Source: JAICMB01 sp963795935 (lineage in GTDB: Bacteria; Acidobacteriota; Terriglobia; Bryobacterales; Bryobacteraceae). From it: a DNA stretch of 64,000 nt. A model generated the notes under the pieces. It was not told the DNA's origin and made no database searches. It was given only the letters and a program-made list of their open reading frames with translations. Shown here piece after piece: positions 44,264-53,233 of this stretch (position 1 is the first letter of the stretch; each line of letters starts with the position of its first letter). Made by a program: the position numbers and the translations under genes. The stretch lies in the NCBI GenBank assembly GCA_963795935.1, contig CAWCJO010000002.1, positions 248,001 to 312,000 on the forward strand. The letters are read 5' to 3'.

Positions 44264-44602
44264 TCAGCGACGATGGCCGCTGTCGTGGGACTCGTGTCCG
44301 CCTCGGTATGCATGCCCGCCGCGATAGTGGTCGCCCCGATCATGTCCGTACGAGCCGTAGTGGCCGCCATAATAGATTCCGGGGTAGCCGTAGCTGTACC
44401 CGTAAGCGTACGGGTATGCGTAAGGAGCAGGATAAGTGTAAGGATAGCCGTACGCGTACGGGTAGGCCGGAGTCACGTAAACCGGGGGCGCGCCGAGATA
44501 GATTCCGAAATGCACTCCCGCTTGCGCTTGCGGCGGGGCCACGATCATGAACATTGCAGCCAGAGCTATGACAGGAATCGCGAGTTTAACATTGCTCCAC
44601 AT
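44264..44602 (-). CDS. Secreted Tyr/Gly/Pro-rich low-complexity protein
   Basis: A 112-residue protein. I chose the ATG at 44602 because GGAGGTGGAAGAAG precedes it and a clean signal peptide follows (VKLAIPVIALAAMFMIVA, cleavage after AQA). The mature chain is built of Tyr-Pro-Tyr/Ala-Tyr-Gly repeats (PYAYGYPYTYPAPYAYPYAY) and ends in a His/Gly/Arg-rich tail (GHDRGDHYRGGHAYRGGHE). Comparable short secreted Tyr/Gly-rich proteins are common in acidobacteria and of unknown role; aromatic repeats may allow cross-linking or surface adhesion, and the His tail metal binding. Both are inference. Confidence 0.72.
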   Translation of the reverse strand: MWSNVKLAIPVIALAAMFMIVAPPQAQAGVHFGIYLGAPPVYVTPAYPYAYGYPYTYPAPYAYPYAYGYSYGYPGIYYGGHYGSYGHDRGDHYRGGHAYRGGHESHDSGHRR

Positions 44603-44677
44603 CTTCTTCCACCTCCACGCTATTGGATGTGTGCAAATGAAGGGCCGATTCAAAGGCCCGGAGTTTCAGGCGTTTGC

Positions 44678-45535
44678 TCAGTGGGTCATGGCGTAAATAA
44701 TGTAATTCACGCCGATGCGGATGCCCAGAGCAGAGTACTTCTCGGGGTACTTGGGGTCGTCGGCGTTCTCCCAGGAATCGCCCAGGTCCATGTTGTGGCA
44801 GATGGCAACCATGAGGCGGCCGTGATCGTCGTAAATGCCGCGCCAGCGCGGCTCGATGCCGTCCTTCTCGTAAACGCGGCCGCTGTAAATGAATTGATAG
44901 CCGGGTACCTGGTAACGGTCGTCGAGGTCGAAAACTGTGTGAAAAATGGGGTTGCTATTCTCGATTTCCACGATGGGGCGGTCGGGGAAGACCTTCTTCA
45001 TGCTGTGGACAAAGACGGCCCACTCGTCCGTGCCATGGAAGTCGTCGCACATGAAAAAGCCGCCGCGGAGCAGAAACTCGCGGAACTTCGCGACTTGCGA
45101 ATCGGTCAGCTCCCAATGCCCCACTTCGACGCCATAGAGCCACGGCCAATTGTAGACATCGTCGCCATCGTCGAGGTTGACGGGCTGCTCGACCGAGCGG
45201 GCCTGCACGCGCGTGAGGCGGCGCAGAGCGGCAGAGAGGTGGCGGTCGGAGCGGGGATAATCGATGGTCCAGTTGGTGTTGCCCGCGGTCCAGTCGGTAA
45301 AATGGCGGAACTGGCGGTCGAAGGGAATGTGCCAGGTGGGGTACATCAGGCGCGCGAAGACCCACTCGCCGGGGACCTGCCAATCGGGAGCTTTGGGGAA
45401 ATCGTTATATTCCCAGGCCGGGTACTCGCGAAAGGGCCGCTGGAAGGCGTAGAGGCACAGGGCGGGGAAGGCGTAGGCGAGGCCTAGCTTAAACCAGCGC
45501 GGAAGTCGCTTGCGGGCGGGAACGGTGCGCTCCAA
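44678..45535 (-). CDS. DUF4159-family protein
   Basis: A 285-residue DUF4159 protein. An N-terminal hydrophobic segment (FKLGLAYAFPALCLYAF) may be an uncleaved anchor or signal. The domain runs from about residue 55 (WVFARLMYPTWHIPFDRQFRHF) through LYGVEVGHWELTDSQVAKFREFLLRGGFFMCDDFHG, with the GGFFMCDDFHG motif typical of the family and related to glutamine-amidotransferase-like folds, to ALGIRIGVNYIIYAMTH. Function is unknown; in many bacteria such genes lie with MoxR and VWA genes, but not here. The GTG or ATG choice at 45535 is uncertain because the leader is weak. Confidence 0.82.
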   Translation of the reverse strand: MERTVPARKRLPRWFKLGLAYAFPALCLYAFQRPFREYPAWEYNDFPKAPDWQVPGEWVFARLMYPTWHIPFDRQFRHFTDWTAGNTNWTIDYPRSDRHLSAALRRLTRVQARSVEQPVNLDDGDDVYNWPWLYGVEVGHWELTDSQVAKFREFLLRGGFFMCDDFHGTDEWAVFVHSMKKVFPDRPIVEIENSNPIFHTVFDLDDRYQVPGYQFIYSGRVYEKDGIEPRWRGIYDDHGRLMVAICHNMDLGDSWENADDPKYPEKYSALGIRIGVNYIIYAMTH

Positions 45536-45574
45536 AATACGGGACGTCCTTCTCTTATGATAGGATGCGACAAA

Positions 45575-46589
45575 ATGCGCCGTACTCCGTTTTCGTTAAT
45601 TCTCGCCTTGCTTGCCGCCGCCCCGCTGGCGTACGCGGCGAAGCCGCTGGAGATTTATTTTATTGACGTCGAGGGCGGCCAGTCTACCTTAATCGTGAGC
45701 CCTTCGGGGCAGTCGCTGCTGGTCGACGCCGGTTGGCGCGGGTTTAACGGGCGCGACGCCGAGCGCATTGTGAAGGCGGCGAAAAACGCGCACGTCAAGG
45801 AACTGAACTACGTCATGATCACGCACTACCATCGCGATCATGTGGGGGGCGTGCCGCAGCTCGCCGATCGCATGAAGATCGGGACCTTCGTCGATCACGG
45901 GCCGAATTTCGAGGACTCGAAGGTCGTGCGCGAGGATTTCGCGGATTATCAAGCGACACTGCCGCGGGCGCAGCACATGCTGGCGAAACCGGGCGAGGAG
46001 ATTCCGGTGAAGGGCATTCAGGTGAAGATTTTGACGGCGGCGGGCGAGCACATTACGTCGCCGCTGCCGGGGGCGGGGCAGCCTAACCCGTTCTGTTCCT
46101 CGGAACCGCCGCCGCCGGACGATCCCACGGAGAACGCGCGCTCGGTGGGGGTGCTGGTGACGTACGACAATTTCCGATTTTTAGATCTCGGCGATCTGAC
46201 GAAGAAAAAGGAATTGGAGCTGGTGTGTCCCGACAATCTGATCGGCCCCGTCGACCTTTATCTGACGTCGCACCACGGTCTGAATCAATCGAATTCGAAG
46301 GCCATGGTCGACGCGCTGCACCCGCGCGTGGCGATCATGAATAACGGCTCGAATAAGGGCGGCAGTCCGGATGCGTGGCGCATTGTGCGGGATGCGCCGG
46401 GGCTGCAGGACTTGTGGCAATTGCACTACGCCCTTGAAGGCGGCAAGGAACACAATGTCGCCCGACACGTTTATCGCGAATATCGACGCCGCGGACGATG
46501 GCTACTACATCAAGGTGACGGCGGAGCCGGACGGCGCGTTCACGGTTTATAATTCCCGGAACAAATACCAAAAGACCTACAGCAAATAG
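45575..46589 (+). CDS. Secreted metallo-beta-lactamase-fold protein (C-terminal frameshift)
   Basis: Signal peptide RRTPFSLILALLAAAPLAYA follows the ATG at 45575 (an upstream ATG at 45557 is possible). The body is a ComEC/Rec2-like metallo-beta-lactamase domain: YFIDVEGGQSTLIVSPSG, LLVDAGWRGF, the zinc motif ITHYHRDHVGG, DLGDLT and LTSHHGLNQSNS. The open frame runs to 46552, but the family end (PDTFIANIDAADDGYYIKV and the C-terminal KYQKTYSK) is in the next frame, stopping at 46589, one base before the M28 start. A one-base loss in AATGTCGCCCGAC near 46463 explains this. It probably hydrolyses a phosphodiester or ester outside the cell. Confidence 0.87.
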
Positions 46590-47987
46590 ATGAGGCGAGC
46601 GGCTGCGTTGTTCTTGCTCTGCGCGGGCGTGGTGGGACTGGGCGCGCAGGAGGAGAGGTCCGTCAATCCGAAAGTGAAAGCGGTTGTGGAGGCCGTTTCC
46701 GAGGAGCGGATCGGGGAGACGGTGAAGAAACTGGAGAGTTTCGGGACGCGCAACATTTTCTCGTCGCAGGACGATCCGAATTACGGGATCGGCGCGGCGC
46801 GGAGATGGATCCACGATCGGTTTCAGAGCTACAGCCCGCGGCTGGAGGTGAGCTACGACGTCTATCGCGTCAAGAAAAAGGGCCGGATCGTCCACGACGT
46901 GGAACTGCAGAACGTGGTTGCGGTGCTGCCGGGAACGGTGAACAAGGAGCATCGCGTGATCGTGTCGGGGCATTACGACTCGGCGGTAATCGCGCGTCGC
47001 GCGGGGGCTCCAGGATCAGCGCCATCGACTGCGACGGACGGAGCGCGGCAGGGCCCGGCTGCGCCGTTGACGTTCGATATCGATTCAAAGGCGCCGGGGG
47101 CCAACGACGACGGGAGCGGGACGGCGGCGGTGCTGGAGCTGGCGCGGGTGATGAGCCAATACGAATGGAAGAACACGGTGGTGTTCGTCGCGTTCACGGC
47201 GGAGGAAGAGGGTCTGGTGGGCAGCACGCTGTATGCGCGCAAGCAGCGCCAGGAGAATCGTACGATTGACGCGGTGCTGAACAACGACATTATCGGCGAC
47301 GACACGGGCGGCAACGGGCGCAAGAATAATACTTCGGTGGAGGCGTATTCGGAGGGACCGGAGGATTCGCCCTCGCGCGAGGTGGCGCGCTTCGTGAAGC
47401 AGGCCTCGGAGCGCTATATTCCATCGATGCGCGTGGATCTGGTGTTCCGGCAGGACCGCATCGGCCGCGGCGGCGATCACATTCCGTTCAATCAGGAAGG
47501 CTATGCGGCGATCCGCTTCACGACGCCCGAGGAAAATTACAAGAATCAGCACACAGTCACCGATACAGTCGCGAATATGTCGATTCCATATGCGGCGAGC
47601 GTGGCGCGCGTGAATGCGGCGGCGCTGGCGAGTTTGGCGGCGGCTCCGAAAAAGCCCGTGGTGGAAGAACAGATCACGCGTAATGGCAAGCCGGTTACGG
47701 TGGCGATGCTGTCGCGGGGGAAATCGCGCTACGACGCGCAGCTGCGCTGGAAAAACGAGAACCCGGAGCCGGACCTGGCCGGATACGCGATCGTGATGCG
47801 CTCGACCACGTCGCCCGTTTGGGAGCGGGAGATTTTTGCGGGGAACGTGACGGAGTACCTGATGAAAGATGTGTCGATCGACGATCGCGTGTTTGGGGTG
47901 AAGGCGATCGACAAGGAGGGGAACTCCAGCCTGGTGTCGGTTTACACGTCGCGTCCGAGGACGCCCGCGGAGATCGAGACGTACTGA
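46590..47987 (+). CDS. Secreted M28-family zinc aminopeptidase
   Basis: A 465-residue peptidase with a short signal (RRAAALFLLCAGVVGLGA). The co-catalytic zinc ligands of M28 are visible: His and Asp in VSGHYDSAV, Asp in PGANDDGSGTAA, Glu-Glu in FTAEEEGLVGS, Asp in VLNNDIIGDD, and His in NYKNQHTVTDTV. An insertion rich in Ala/Pro/Gly splits the first ligand loop (near residue 135). The last 110 residues form a fibronectin-like domain (PDLAGYAIVMRSTTSPVWE). The ATG directly abuts the corrected stop of the metallo-beta-lactamase gene, so the two genes form an operon. Role: release of N-terminal amino acids from peptides outside the cell. Confidence 0.92.
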   Translation: MRRAAALFLLCAGVVGLGAQEERSVNPKVKAVVEAVSEERIGETVKKLESFGTRNIFSSQDDPNYGIGAARRWIHDRFQSYSPRLEVSYDVYRVKKKGRIVHDVELQNVVAVLPGTVNKEHRVIVSGHYDSAVIARRAGAPGSAPSTATDGARQGPAAPLTFDIDSKAPGANDDGSGTAAVLELARVMSQYEWKNTVVFVAFTAEEEGLVGSTLYARKQRQENRTIDAVLNNDIIGDDTGGNGRKNNTSVEAYSEGPEDSPSREVARFVKQASERYIPSMRVDLVFRQDRIGRGGDHIPFNQEGYAAIRFTTPEENYKNQHTVTDTVANMSIPYAASVARVNAAALASLAAAPKKPVVEEQITRNGKPVTVAMLSRGKSRYDAQLRWKNENPEPDLAGYAIVMRSTTSPVWEREIFAGNVTEYLMKDVSIDDRVFGVKAIDKEGNSSLVSVYTSRPRTPAEIETY

Positions 47988-48006
47988 GGAAGCGGCGCTA
48001 AGGCTT

Positions 48007-50493
48007 TCAAGCTTCGACGAGCGCGGCGCGGCGTTGCGGTGAGCGATCGCCACGCAGGCGGGCTTGGAAACGCTCCATATAGAGATAGATCACCGGCGTG
48101 ATGTAGAGCGTCAGCAACTGCGAGACGAGCAGCCCTCCGACAACGGCGAGACCGAGAGGCTGGCGCGCGTCGGCGCCTTCGCCGATGCCGAGCGCGATCG
48201 GCAGCGTGCCGAAGAGCGCCGCGACAGTGGTCATCATGATGGGGCGGAAGCGCAGCATACAGCCGGCGTAGATGGCATCGCGGGCGCTCTTGCCGTCGCG
48301 GCGTTGCGCCTCGAGCGCGAAATCGATCATCATGATGGCGTTTTTCTTGACGACGCCGAAGAGCATGATGAGGCCGACGAAGGCGTAGAGGTCGAGCTCT
48401 TTATGAAAGATCTTAAGAGTGAGCAGCGCGCCCACGACGGCCGCGGGAAGACCGGAAAGAATCGTGATGGGGTGAATGAAGCTTTCGTACAGTATCCCCA
48501 GCACGATATAGATGACCAGGACGGCGACAATCAGCAGGATCGAAAGCCCTTGGAAGGAGCGCTCGAACTCTTTCACGGTGCCTTGGAAATTAACGCTCAT
48601 GGAAGCGGGCATGCGCAGGTCGCGAATGACGCGGTTGACGCTGTCGGCGGCCTGTCCGAGCGAATAGCCGGGCTTGAGATTGAATGAAATGGTGACAGCG
48701 GGGAGCTGCCCGAAGTGATTGATATTGAGCGGGCCGACGGCGCGGGATGTGCTAACGAGAGAATCGAGCGGCACGAGATTGCCCTGGCTGGAGCGAACGT
48801 AGAGCTTCGAGAGCGCGGCGGGGCTGCGCTGGTATTCCGGCGCGACCTCGGTGATGACCTGGTATTCGTTGGAGGGCGCGTAGATGGTGGACGATTGGCG
48901 GCTGCCGTAGGCGGTGAAGAGCGCGTCTTGAATCTGCTGCGGCGTGACGCCGAGAGCGATGGCGCGGTCGCGGTCGATCGCGATCTTTACCTGAGGGCTG
49001 CTGATTTGAAGATCGCTGTTGAGATCGACGAACCCGGGGAGCGCGCGCATCTTGGCCATTAAGCGCGGAACCCAGGAGTAGATCTCCTGCAGATCCGAGC
49101 TTTGGACGGTCATCTGATAAAGACTGGTGGCTTGCTGTCCGTTGATGGTGATGGGAGGCGGATTCTGGAGAAACGTCATGATGCCGGGAACAGCCAGCAG
49201 TTTCGGGCGCAGCTCCTCGATGACATCGTCGACGGAAAGCGCGCGTTCGCCGCGGGGTTTCATGTGGGCGAAAAGGAAAGCTTGGTTGCCGTCCATGGCG
49301 AAGGCTCCGACGCTGGCCACGTTGGGATCGCTCCGGACAATATTTGCAATCGCGTCCTGGTGGCGCGCCAGCGAGTCGAATGAAATATCCTGGCCGGCCA
49401 TGGAGATCCCGAAGATGAATCCGCTGTCCTGGCTGGGGATGAAGCCGGTCGGCATGTTGAAAAATAGATAAACGGTGCCGGCGAGAAGCAGGCCGGCGAC
49501 GGCGGCGGTTGCGAACTGGTGGCGCAAGGTCGCGCGCAGGGTGCGTTCGTAAGCGCGCGCGATGGCGTCGAAACCACTCTCGAGGACCCGATAAAGGCGG
49601 CCGTGGCGCGCGTGTGCGTCGTAGTGGAGAAAGCGGCTGCCGAGCATCGGCGTGAGCGTGAGCGAGACGAAGCCGGAGACCAGAATGGCGACCGCGATGG
49701 TGACGGAGAATTCATGAAGCAGGCGGCCGACCATGCCTCCCATGAACAGCACGGGAATAAACACGGCGACGAGCGACACCGTCATGGACAGGATGGTGAA
49801 GCCGATCTCGCGCGAGGCGAGCAGCGCGGCCTGCATGCGCGGGTGGCCCATTTCCATGTAGCGGACGATGTTTTCGAGCATCACGATGGCGTCGTCGACG
49901 ACGAAGCCGACCGAGAGCGTGAGCGCCATCATCGAGAGGTTGTTGACGCTGTAGCCGAGCAGATACATGACGGCGAACGTGCCGACGATGGACAGCGGCA
50001 CGGCGATGCCCGGGATGATGGTGGCGGATAGATTGCGCAGGAACAGGAAAATAACCATCACGACGAGAGCGATGGTCAGCAGCAGCGTGAACTTGACGTC
50101 GTTGATGGAGCCGCGAATGGATTCGGAGGCGTCGAAAGCGATGTCCAGGTGGATGGCGGGCGGGATCTCCTGGCGGAAAGCGGGCATCAGTTTCTTGATA
50201 CGGTCCACGACCTCGACGGTATTGGCGCCGGGCTGGCGTTGAACCGCCAGGATGACCCCGCGAACGCCGTCCATCCAGGCGATCATTTTGTTGTTTTCGA
50301 CGCTGTCGATGACGCGGCCGAGATCCTGGAGGCGCACCGGGTTGCCGTTCTTCCAACTGACGACGAGGGAGCGATATGCCGCGGCGTTAGTGAGCTGGCC
50401 GGTGGATTGAACGGTAAATGCCTGTCGATCGCCGTAGAGCTTGCCCGTGGGCAGGTTGGTATTGTTCTGTTCGACGGCGTCGCTCGACTTCAT
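48007..50493 (-). CDS. RND efflux pump (HAE1-type), larger C-terminal part
   Basis: This frame holds about 80 percent of an RND inner-membrane pump. It begins at SSDAVEQNNTNLPTGKL, inside the first periplasmic loop, not at a true start; the first 200 residues are in the frame of the next entry, and deleting one base near 50485 (GATGAAGTC then AGCGAC) joins them as IDEVSDAVEQ. The proton-relay pair is intact (SVGFVVDDAIVMLENI), as are GTFAVMYLLGYSVNNLSM, FIPVLFMGGMVGRLLHEF and the repeat-half TMs up to TLYITPVIYLYMERF. The predicted pump start is the ATG at 51097. It exports drugs or lipophiles with the adaptor encoded upstream; no outer-membrane channel gene is nearby. Confidence 0.92.
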   Translation of the reverse strand: MKSSDAVEQNNTNLPTGKLYGDRQAFTVQSTGQLTNAAAYRSLVVSWKNGNPVRLQDLGRVIDSVENNKMIAWMDGVRGVILAVQRQPGANTVEVVDRIKKLMPAFRQEIPPAIHLDIAFDASESIRGSINDVKFTLLLTIALVVMVIFLFLRNLSATIIPGIAVPLSIVGTFAVMYLLGYSVNNLSMMALTLSVGFVVDDAIVMLENIVRYMEMGHPRMQAALLASREIGFTILSMTVSLVAVFIPVLFMGGMVGRLLHEFSVTIAVAILVSGFVSLTLTPMLGSRFLHYDAHARHGRLYRVLESGFDAIARAYERTLRATLRHQFATAAVAGLLLAGTVYLFFNMPTGFIPSQDSGFIFGISMAGQDISFDSLARHQDAIANIVRSDPNVASVGAFAMDGNQAFLFAHMKPRGERALSVDDVIEELRPKLLAVPGIMTFLQNPPPITINGQQATSLYQMTVQSSDLQEIYSWVPRLMAKMRALPGFVDLNSDLQISSPQVKIAIDRDRAIALGVTPQQIQDALFTAYGSRQSSTIYAPSNEYQVITEVAPEYQRSPAALSKLYVRSSQGNLVPLDSLVSTSRAVGPLNINHFGQLPAVTISFNLKPGYSLGQAADSVNRVIRDLRMPASMSVNFQGTVKEFERSFQGLSILLIVAVLVIYIVLGILYESFIHPITILSGLPAAVVGALLTLKIFHKELDLYAFVGLIMLFGVVKKNAIMMIDFALEAQRRDGKSARDAIYAGCMLRFRPIMMTTVAALFGTLPIALGIGEGADARQPLGLAVVGGLLVSQLLTLYITPVIYLYMERFQARLRGDRSPQRRAALVEA

Positions 50494-52309
50494 CGATGCC
50501 GATGCCGCGGGCGGCCAGGGCGTCGGGGTCTAATTGCACGCGAACGGCGTACTTCTGCGCTCCATAAACCTGCACGCTCGAAACGCCGCTGGACATGGAG
50601 ATGCGCTGGGCGAGCAGCGTTTCGGCGTACTCGTCGACCGTGTAGAGGGGCAGCGTGTCTGAAGTCAGCGAGAGGTAGAGGACGGGCTGCTCCGACGGAT
50701 TCTGCTTTTGGAACGATGGAGGCCGGGGCATCGTGGGCGGCAGTTGACCGCCGGCCTTCGAGATGGCCGCTTGCACATCCTGGGCGGCGGCGTCGATGTT
50801 GCGGTCGAGCGCGAACTGCAGGTTGATTTGCGTCACGCCCTGCGAATTCGTGGAGCTCATCGATTCGATGCCGGCGATGGTGGCGAATTGGCGCTCCAGC
50901 GGTGTTGCGACGGCCGAGGCCATGGTTTCGGGATTCGCTCCGGGCAGCGAGGCCGTGACCTGGATGCTGGGATAGTCGACGCTGGGGAGCGCCGCGACGG
51001 GGAGCGCGCGGTAGGCCACGATTCCGAACAGCAGAATGGCGCACATGACCAGCGTGGTCATGATGGGCCGCTCGATGAAGAGGCGGGAGATGTTCATTAC
51101 AGCGCCTGGGGATCGACTCTGGCCGGCGGGAACGGGTTTCACGCGAGCGCCGGGAAAGAGCCGGAGCTGGCCGTCGGTGACGACCGTCTCGCCGGGCGAG
51201 ACGCCCTTCTCGATCACGACCTTGTGGCCGAAGGCGGCGCCGACGCTGACGAGGCGCGGCTCCACCGATTGATCGGATTTCACGACGTAGACCATGGGGC
51301 CTTGTTGACCGGCCTGGACGGCTTCCGACGGAATCACGGTCGAGTCGTGAGTGTCGAGCGTGAGCACGACGTTCACGAACTGACCGGGCCACAGCAGGCG
51401 TTCGGCATTGGCGAAATTGGCTTTCAGCCGGATTGTGCCGGTATTGGTATCGACGGCATTGTCGATGACGATCAACTCGCCGCTGGCTGGTTTCGCCGCA
51501 TCGTTTTGAAAGAGAGCCTGCACGGGCAGAGGATGCCGCGCGCTGTTGGCGCGGATGGCGGGAAGATACTGTTGCGGGACGGCGAAGGTGACCCAGATGG
51601 GCGACAGGCGGTTGATGACGACCAGAGCGGCATCGCTGACTTTAATCAAATTGCCTTGTTGGACCAGCAGATTGCCCACGCGGCCGGTGAGGGGCGAGCG
51701 GATCTCGCAGTAGCTGAGGTCGAGTTTGGCTTTATCGATGGCGGCTTTATCGCTCTCAACCGCGGCGCGGGCGCTTTCGATGGCGGCTTGATCGGCGCGC
51801 GTAGATTCATGCAGCGCGTCGGCGGTGGCGCGAGCCTGATCGTTGACGGATTTCGCCACGATGCCATCGTGGGCCAACTCATCGTTGCGGGCGGCGTCGG
51901 CATCGGCGCTCTTCGCTTGGGCGCGGTCGCGGGCGACGGCGGCTTCGGCTTGATGCACCTGGGCGGCATCGCGAGAGAGCGCGGCTTCGGCCTGCAGCAG
52001 CGCTTCGCGGTAGGGCCGCGGATCGATGGTGAAGAGCAGGTCGCCTTGCTTCACTTCGCCGCCTTCGGCAAAATGCACGCTCATCAACTCACCGGCAATT
52101 TGGGATTTGACCTGCACGGTGGCGGAGGGCTCGACGGAACCGACGGCGCGAAGTTCGACTGGCACGGATTCCCGCGCGGCCACTGCGACGGCGACCGGCG
52201 CCGGCGGAGGCGGGCCCGCCGATTCGGTTTTCCGCGCGGAGCAAGACGTAAGGAATGCGAGCGCGAGACACGCTTGCGCCGACAGGAGGCGTGTGGACAG
52301 ATGGATCAA
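50387..52309 (-). CDS. RND adaptor (membrane fusion protein) read through into the pump N terminus
   Basis: Residues 1-400 are a periplasmic adaptor: a lipoprotein signal (SAQACLALAFLTSCSA), a biotinyl-lipoyl-like half (VGSVEPSATVQVKSQIAGEL), a long Ala-rich coiled-coil hairpin (about 95-185), and the beta-barrel part (SPIWVTFAVPQQYLPAIRA). Residues after SRSPGAV switch to the pump N terminus MNISRLFIERPIMTTLVM and continue to 50387. Deleting one C near 51112 in GATCCCCAGG restores SQAL and a TAA overlapping the pump ATG (TAATG). The fusion is therefore probably an indel artefact; the real adaptor would span 51097-52309. Confidence 0.88.
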   Translation of the reverse strand: MIHLSTRLLSAQACLALAFLTSCSARKTESAGPPPPAPVAVAVAARESVPVELRAVGSVEPSATVQVKSQIAGELMSVHFAEGGEVKQGDLLFTIDPRPYREALLQAEAALSRDAAQVHQAEAAVARDRAQAKSADADAARNDELAHDGIVAKSVNDQARATADALHESTRADQAAIESARAAVESDKAAIDKAKLDLSYCEIRSPLTGRVGNLLVQQGNLIKVSDAALVVINRLSPIWVTFAVPQQYLPAIRANSARHPLPVQALFQNDAAKPASGELIVIDNAVDTNTGTIRLKANFANAERLLWPGQFVNVVLTLDTHDSTVIPSEAVQAGQQGPMVYVVKSDQSVEPRLVSVGAAFGHKVVIEKGVSPGETVVTDGQLRLFPGARVKPVPAGQSRSPGAVMNISRLFIERPIMTTLVMCAILLFGIVAYRALPVAALPSVDYPSIQVTASLPGANPETMASAVATPLERQFATIAGIESMSSTNSQGVTQINLQFALDRNIDAAAQDVQAAISKAGGQLPPTMPRPPSFQKQNPSEQPVLYLSLTSDTLPLYTVDEYAETLLAQRISMSSGVSSVQVYGAQKYAVRVQLDPDALAARGIGIDEVERRRRTEQYQPAHGQALRRSTGIYRSIHRPAH

Positions 52310-52394
52310 AACGGAAGCTCCGGCAGGTTTACTCTGACTCTTAGTGTAGCGGAGGCGCGCCGGCGCCGCATAGGCTAGAATAAGAGTTCCATAT

Positions 52395-52472
52395 CGGGCC
52401 GTGGCGCAGCCTGGCTAGCGCGCTTGCTTGGGGTGCAAGAGGTCCCGGGTTCAAATCCCGGCGGCCCGACCA
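52395..52472 (+). tRNA. tRNA-Pro (anticodon GGG), CCA encoded
   Basis: Full cloverleaf: acceptor stem CGGGCCG/CGGCCCG, D stem GCGC/GCGC, anticodon stem CTTGC/GCAAG with loop TTGGGGT (anticodon GGG, reads CCC and CCU), T stem CCGGG/CCCGG with loop TTCAAAT, discriminator A and encoded CCA at 52470-52472. It is the attachment site of the downstream segment: its last 40 bases plus 4 flanking bases are repeated exactly at 56789-56832. Confidence 0.96.
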
Positions 52473-52476
52473 AAAT
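52433..52476 (+). repeat. Left attachment repeat within tRNA-Pro (44 bp)
   Basis: The 3' part of tRNA-Pro from the anticodon arm to CCA plus AAAT is identical to 56789-56832. The intact tRNA is on this side, as expected when a tRNA-targeting element inserts and restores the tRNA end. Confidence 0.85.
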
Positions 52477-52521
52477 TTTCAATAATTTGGGCTCATTCAT
52501 GGACCATCGTGACAGACGCAT

Positions 52522-52884
52522 GTGGACGACGTTGTAGCTGTGGCGTTCCGCGAGGTCCAACGGCGTTCAATAGCTCCTTGGACCATCGATCTGCCTGATC
52601 GCAAGTGGCTCCGATTGATGGTCGACGCGTCTCCCGCGAAGTTCGAGGCAGCCAAACAGCATCCGAATTCCGGGGGCAAGTTGCTCGGTGCCGAAAAAGC
52701 GCTTGCCCGAGTCAGCGGATTGCGAGAAAACACCTGGCAATCTGTTTTCAGAGCCGGTTCGGAAGGAGTTAGGTATGGGAATGAGATTGGACATACTGCG
52801 TTTTTAGGGAAGCATCCCGAAATAGAAGGCTTGTTTACTAGCGAGTTGCTTTTCTGGCGGAGGCAGGCGCCGGATAGTCGGTGA
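52522..52884 (+). CDS. Possible small hypothetical protein in the cassette
   Basis: A 120-residue frame with a GTG start: DDVVAVAFREVQRRSIAPWT, then LGAEKALARVSGLRENTWQSV, and GVRYGNEIGHTAFLGKHPEI. Its composition is protein-like and its codon use is less GC-biased than that of the flanking core genes, compatible with foreign origin. No family is recognised and no Shine-Dalgarno is clear. An overlapping minus-strand frame (52497-53081) is Ser/Arg-rich and less convincing. Confidence 0.35.
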   Translation: MDDVVAVAFREVQRRSIAPWTIDLPDRKWLRLMVDASPAKFEAAKQHPNSGGKLLGAEKALARVSGLRENTWQSVFRAGSEGVRYGNEIGHTAFLGKHPEIEGLFTSELLFWRRQAPDSR

Positions 52885-53233
52885 TCCTGCCGATTAATCT
52901 GTTCGCCTTGCACGAGCCGGAGAGCGCGCCCCTGCCACAGTTCAGACCGGCAAATAGCAAACATTCGCATGAGCTCTTTTAGGATAAACGTGTTCGACGG
53001 AGCACTTGGGGAGCAGAATGTCCGGAGGGCCGCTCTCTTACTGCACGGTGTTGATGCTGAAGAGATCCAAGATCGGCGCACAACGATTCAGGTGGTTCGG
53101 ATCTGCAAGGCACTTATAAATTCGCGAACTTGAAGAAAGCCGATGGATCGCCAGGAATTCGCCTTTTCGAGAGCTTTGTCGATAACGAGATCCCGCAGTA
53201 AGTCGCCTGTTTGTTCAATGCGAGAATCGGCAT
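52885..53233. other. Non-coding or decayed stretch inside the cassette
   Basis: About 350 bp without a recognisable gene. A short plus-strand frame (VFDGALGEQNVRRAALLLHG, about 52990-53130) is open but matches nothing known and may be the remnant of a longer gene. No repeats or RNA genes are seen. Confidence 0.35.

Noticed and set aside
44300..44480. Short repeated units that could suggest a CRISPR or tandem DNA repeat
   Set aside because: The repeats are irregular 6-9-bp units that encode the Tyr/Pro/Gly low-complexity protein; there are no uniform repeats with unique spacers anywhere in the window.
50708..52378. Long open frame (556 codons) antisense to the RND adaptor
   Set aside because: High GC3 on the minus strand leaves the complementary frame open; the product is repetitive Gly/Asp/Arg sequence with no domain.
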